NCBI GenBank assembly: GCA_965371245.1
Contig: CBDUXT010000033.1
Span: 1-54,173 of the forward strand
Reading direction: 5' to 3'
Origin: CBDUXT01 sp965371245
Lineage (GTDB): Bacteria > Planctomycetota > Phycisphaerae > UBA1845
Length of the DNA: 54,173 bases
How positions within the stretch are numbered: the first letter of the stretch is position 1; the number at the start of each line of letters is the position of its first letter. A model generated the notes under the pieces. That model saw only the letters and a program-made list of their open reading frames with translations. It was not told where the DNA came from and ran no database searches. Both the position numbers and the translations under genes were made by a program. Below are positions 52,791 through 54,173 of this stretch, piece by piece.

Positions 52791-53663
52791 CTAGCCACGT
52801 CCACGGTGATTTGCCTTGGCGATGCATAGTAGTCTAGGACCTATGCATGTGAGCCGAGCGATATCCAGGCCGGCGGTCCGGAGTTCCGAGCGAAGCTCGG
52901 AGGGCGAGAACCAATGCGAGAAGCAGCAGTGATCGCTGCCATCCGAACAGTGTCTCCAGAGGACTAAGTCGCCGTGTTCCGGCGAGGACCACTGTGGGTC
53001 AATATGGCGGTCTTTCGTATACCCGCTCCTCGGCAGAACCTCGGTCTCGAGGTAGTCCCGGCTGAAGACCGACAGCATAAAGACGCCTGTCGGTGCGAGG
53101 GTATCCCGAACGTTACGCAGCGTCTCCTCCCGAAGTCGGCGCGAGCCGCCAACCGCGTCACCGACTAGGTTGCCCAGCGTGTTGTTCAGGCAGAGTATCG
53201 TGTCGTACTCTTCGTTGGCCGGCGATTCCCATTCGAGGATGTCACGTTGCAGGAGGCGGATTTGCTTCGTGAGCTTGCCGTTCGCAACGCGTGCGCTCGC
53301 TCGCTCAATCATGCGGGGCGAGAAATCGATCCCCAGCGCCCGAACGGAAATGGGCTGAGGTAGATGTTGCAGGGCCCATCGCGCCAGTTCGACAAGATGA
53401 ATACCGACCCCACAGCCGAGATCAAGCATGCGCACCTCGTTTCCGGTGAGCGCAACGGCATCCATGTGCTCAAGTTCCGAAATGAGTTCCGAGGCGTCTC
53501 CCCAGAAAGGGTCCATCGCTGGATAGGTCGGTGCGCAGTCGTCAAAAAGACGCCCAGACTCCTCTCGAAACGACCAGGGCGCATGCGTACCCGCCGCTGC
53601 ATTTGTTGGCGAGACCTCTAACGGACCGCCGGGGGATATCTTCGTGGGCTCGGCTACTTGCAT
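52791..53663 (-). CDS. Class I SAM-dependent methyltransferase
   Basis: A 290-residue methyltransferase. The SAM-binding glycine motif is RMLDLGCGVGIHLVELA, the acidic motif after strand 2 is LGIDFSPRMIERA, and motif IV corresponds to EEYDTILCLNNTLGNL, as in small-molecule methyltransferases of the Rossmann type. FMLSVFSRDYLETEV follows. The substrate is unknown. The ATG at 53663 has GAGGG five bases upstream; a GTG at 53675 overlaps the stop of the upstream binding-protein fragment. It is coupled to the hypothetical gene downstream. Confidence 0.85.
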   Translation of the reverse strand: MQVAEPTKISPGGPLEVSPTNAAAGTHAPWSFREESGRLFDDCAPTYPAMDPFWGDASELISELEHMDAVALTGNEVRMLDLGCGVGIHLVELARWALQHLPQPISVRALGIDFSPRMIERASARVANGKLTKQIRLLQRDILEWESPANEEYDTILCLNNTLGNLVGDAVGGSRRLREETLRNVRDTLAPTGVFMLSVFSRDYLETEVLPRSGYTKDRHIDPQWSSPEHGDLVLWRHCSDGSDHCCFSHWFSPSELRSELRTAGLDIARLTCIGPRLLCIAKANHRGRG

Positions 53664-53671
53664 GTGGACCC

Positions 53672-54139
53672 TCACTTTTCGTACGGCACGAAACGCCCCT
53701 CACTTACCTGCATGAACTGAGGTTGCTTCACAACCTCATTGTTGGCTGCAAACGATGTCTTACCTGCCACGCCGTCGTAGTCGGATATCTGGCGAATCCG
53801 GTCCGCGATCCTGTCTGGAGAATACGGGGGCTTGGTAGCTCCTATCGCCGTGGCGATGATACCCAAAGCGTCGTACGCGTGGGCAGCAAATACAGTCGGG
53901 GCGGCGCCGTAGGCCATCTCGTATGCGGATGCGAATCGTTTGACTGTGGGAGCGCCGGCCTGCAAATCATAGAATGGCCGCGTGAAGATAACGTCCTCCG
54001 CCGCCAGACCGGCGAGCTTGAGCAGTTCGGGCTCGTCGAAGCGCACGCAACTCAAGATCTGTCCGCGGAAGCCAAGTTCGCGGGCCTGGCGCAGGATCGT
54101 CGCGAATTCTTTGTAGTAGCCTAGTATGACAGCGCTAGA
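53672..54139 (-). pseudogene. C-terminal part of an amino-acid-type ABC binding protein, truncated
   Basis: The frame encodes the C-terminal lobe of a Leu/Ile/Val-type periplasmic binding protein: AVILGYYKEFATILRQAREL, then VIFTRPFYDLQAGAPTVKRFASAYEMAYG and VFAAHAYDALGIIATAIG split over the lobe. Similarity begins immediately downstream of an in-frame TAA at 54140-54142, with no good start codon (only a TTG at 54055 inside conserved sequence). The N-terminal lobe is not in the remaining 30 nt in this frame. Either the gene is broken by a stop or frameshift near 54125-54142 or its upstream part lies outside the window in another frame. Its stop lies just upstream of the methyltransferase start. 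Confidence 0.7.
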
Positions 54140-54173
54140 TTAGCTCAAGCCTGGCGAGGCATGATGTCGATGG

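Noticed and set aside
1..54173. CRISPR arrays, tRNA or rRNA genes
   Set aside because: No evenly spaced direct repeats and no cloverleaf or rRNA signature sequences were found by eye; a tRNA could still have been missed.

Overview
The window is a GC-rich bacterial chromosome segment, most likely from the Planctomycetota (perhaps a Phycisphaerae-like lineage). This is inferred from architecture rather than a marker gene: zinc-ribbon plus membrane proteins, an FHA-GAF-SpoIIE phosphatase, a very large TPR lipoprotein, a FecR-domain protein, NusA with a long acidic tail, and a nusA-infB-rbfA block that lacks rimP and truB. I saw no rRNA, tRNA, CRISPR array, intact transposase or phage genes. The far right end is less orderly, with a pump remnant, repeats and a broken binding-protein gene.

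Layout. 1-4.1 kb: a serine phosphatase, an esterase-like secreted protein that has lost its nucleophile, and a small lipoprotein, all on the minus strand. 4.17-16.3 kb (plus strand): a consensus promoter and an intrinsic terminator that bound a roughly 320-nt structured RNA, then nusA, infB, a zinc-ribbon membrane protein, a DUF503 protein, rbfA, a degenerate endonuclease III-like protein, a 1196-residue TPR lipoprotein and yebC. 16.3-20.3 kb: a DtxR-type metal regulator divergent from a three-gene Mn/Zn ABC importer whose permease carries its own DtxR-like C-terminal domain. 20.5-27.1 kb (minus strand): a MORN-like lipoprotein, an alpha/beta hydrolase, two zinc-ribbon or membrane proteins of unknown role, a multi-pass membrane protein and a TIM-barrel isomerase. 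27.6-28.9 kb: two small proteins, each with one membrane segment and a very basic tail. 29.1-32.9 kb: an ABC ATPase and a long FtsX-type permease. 33-36.8 kb: RNase R and a B12-binding-fold protein lacking the cobalt-ligating His.

37.0-43.0 kb (minus strand) is the most interesting part: an assimilatory sulfur and siroheme cluster (cysH, sulfite reductase, hemA, cbiX, cobA). It is preceded by a promoter, a short ORF with a run of Cys codons and a strong intrinsic terminator, which together look like a ribosome-mediated cysteine attenuator. 43.2-45.0 kb: a FecR-domain protein and a GlcG/HbpS-type protein. 45.2-51.8 kb: a heavy-metal RND efflux operon that includes a Cys-rich exported protein and a 47-residue lipoprotein, followed by the decayed 3' end of a second pump. 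52.3-54.1 kb: an unknown protein, a methyltransferase and a broken amino-acid-type binding protein.

Two themes recur. Intergenic spaces carry at least three families of palindromic or MITE-like repeats, some of which supply the stop codons of neighbouring genes. Several promoters place the -10 box only 7-9 nt before the start codon, which suggests leaderless mRNAs are common in this organism.
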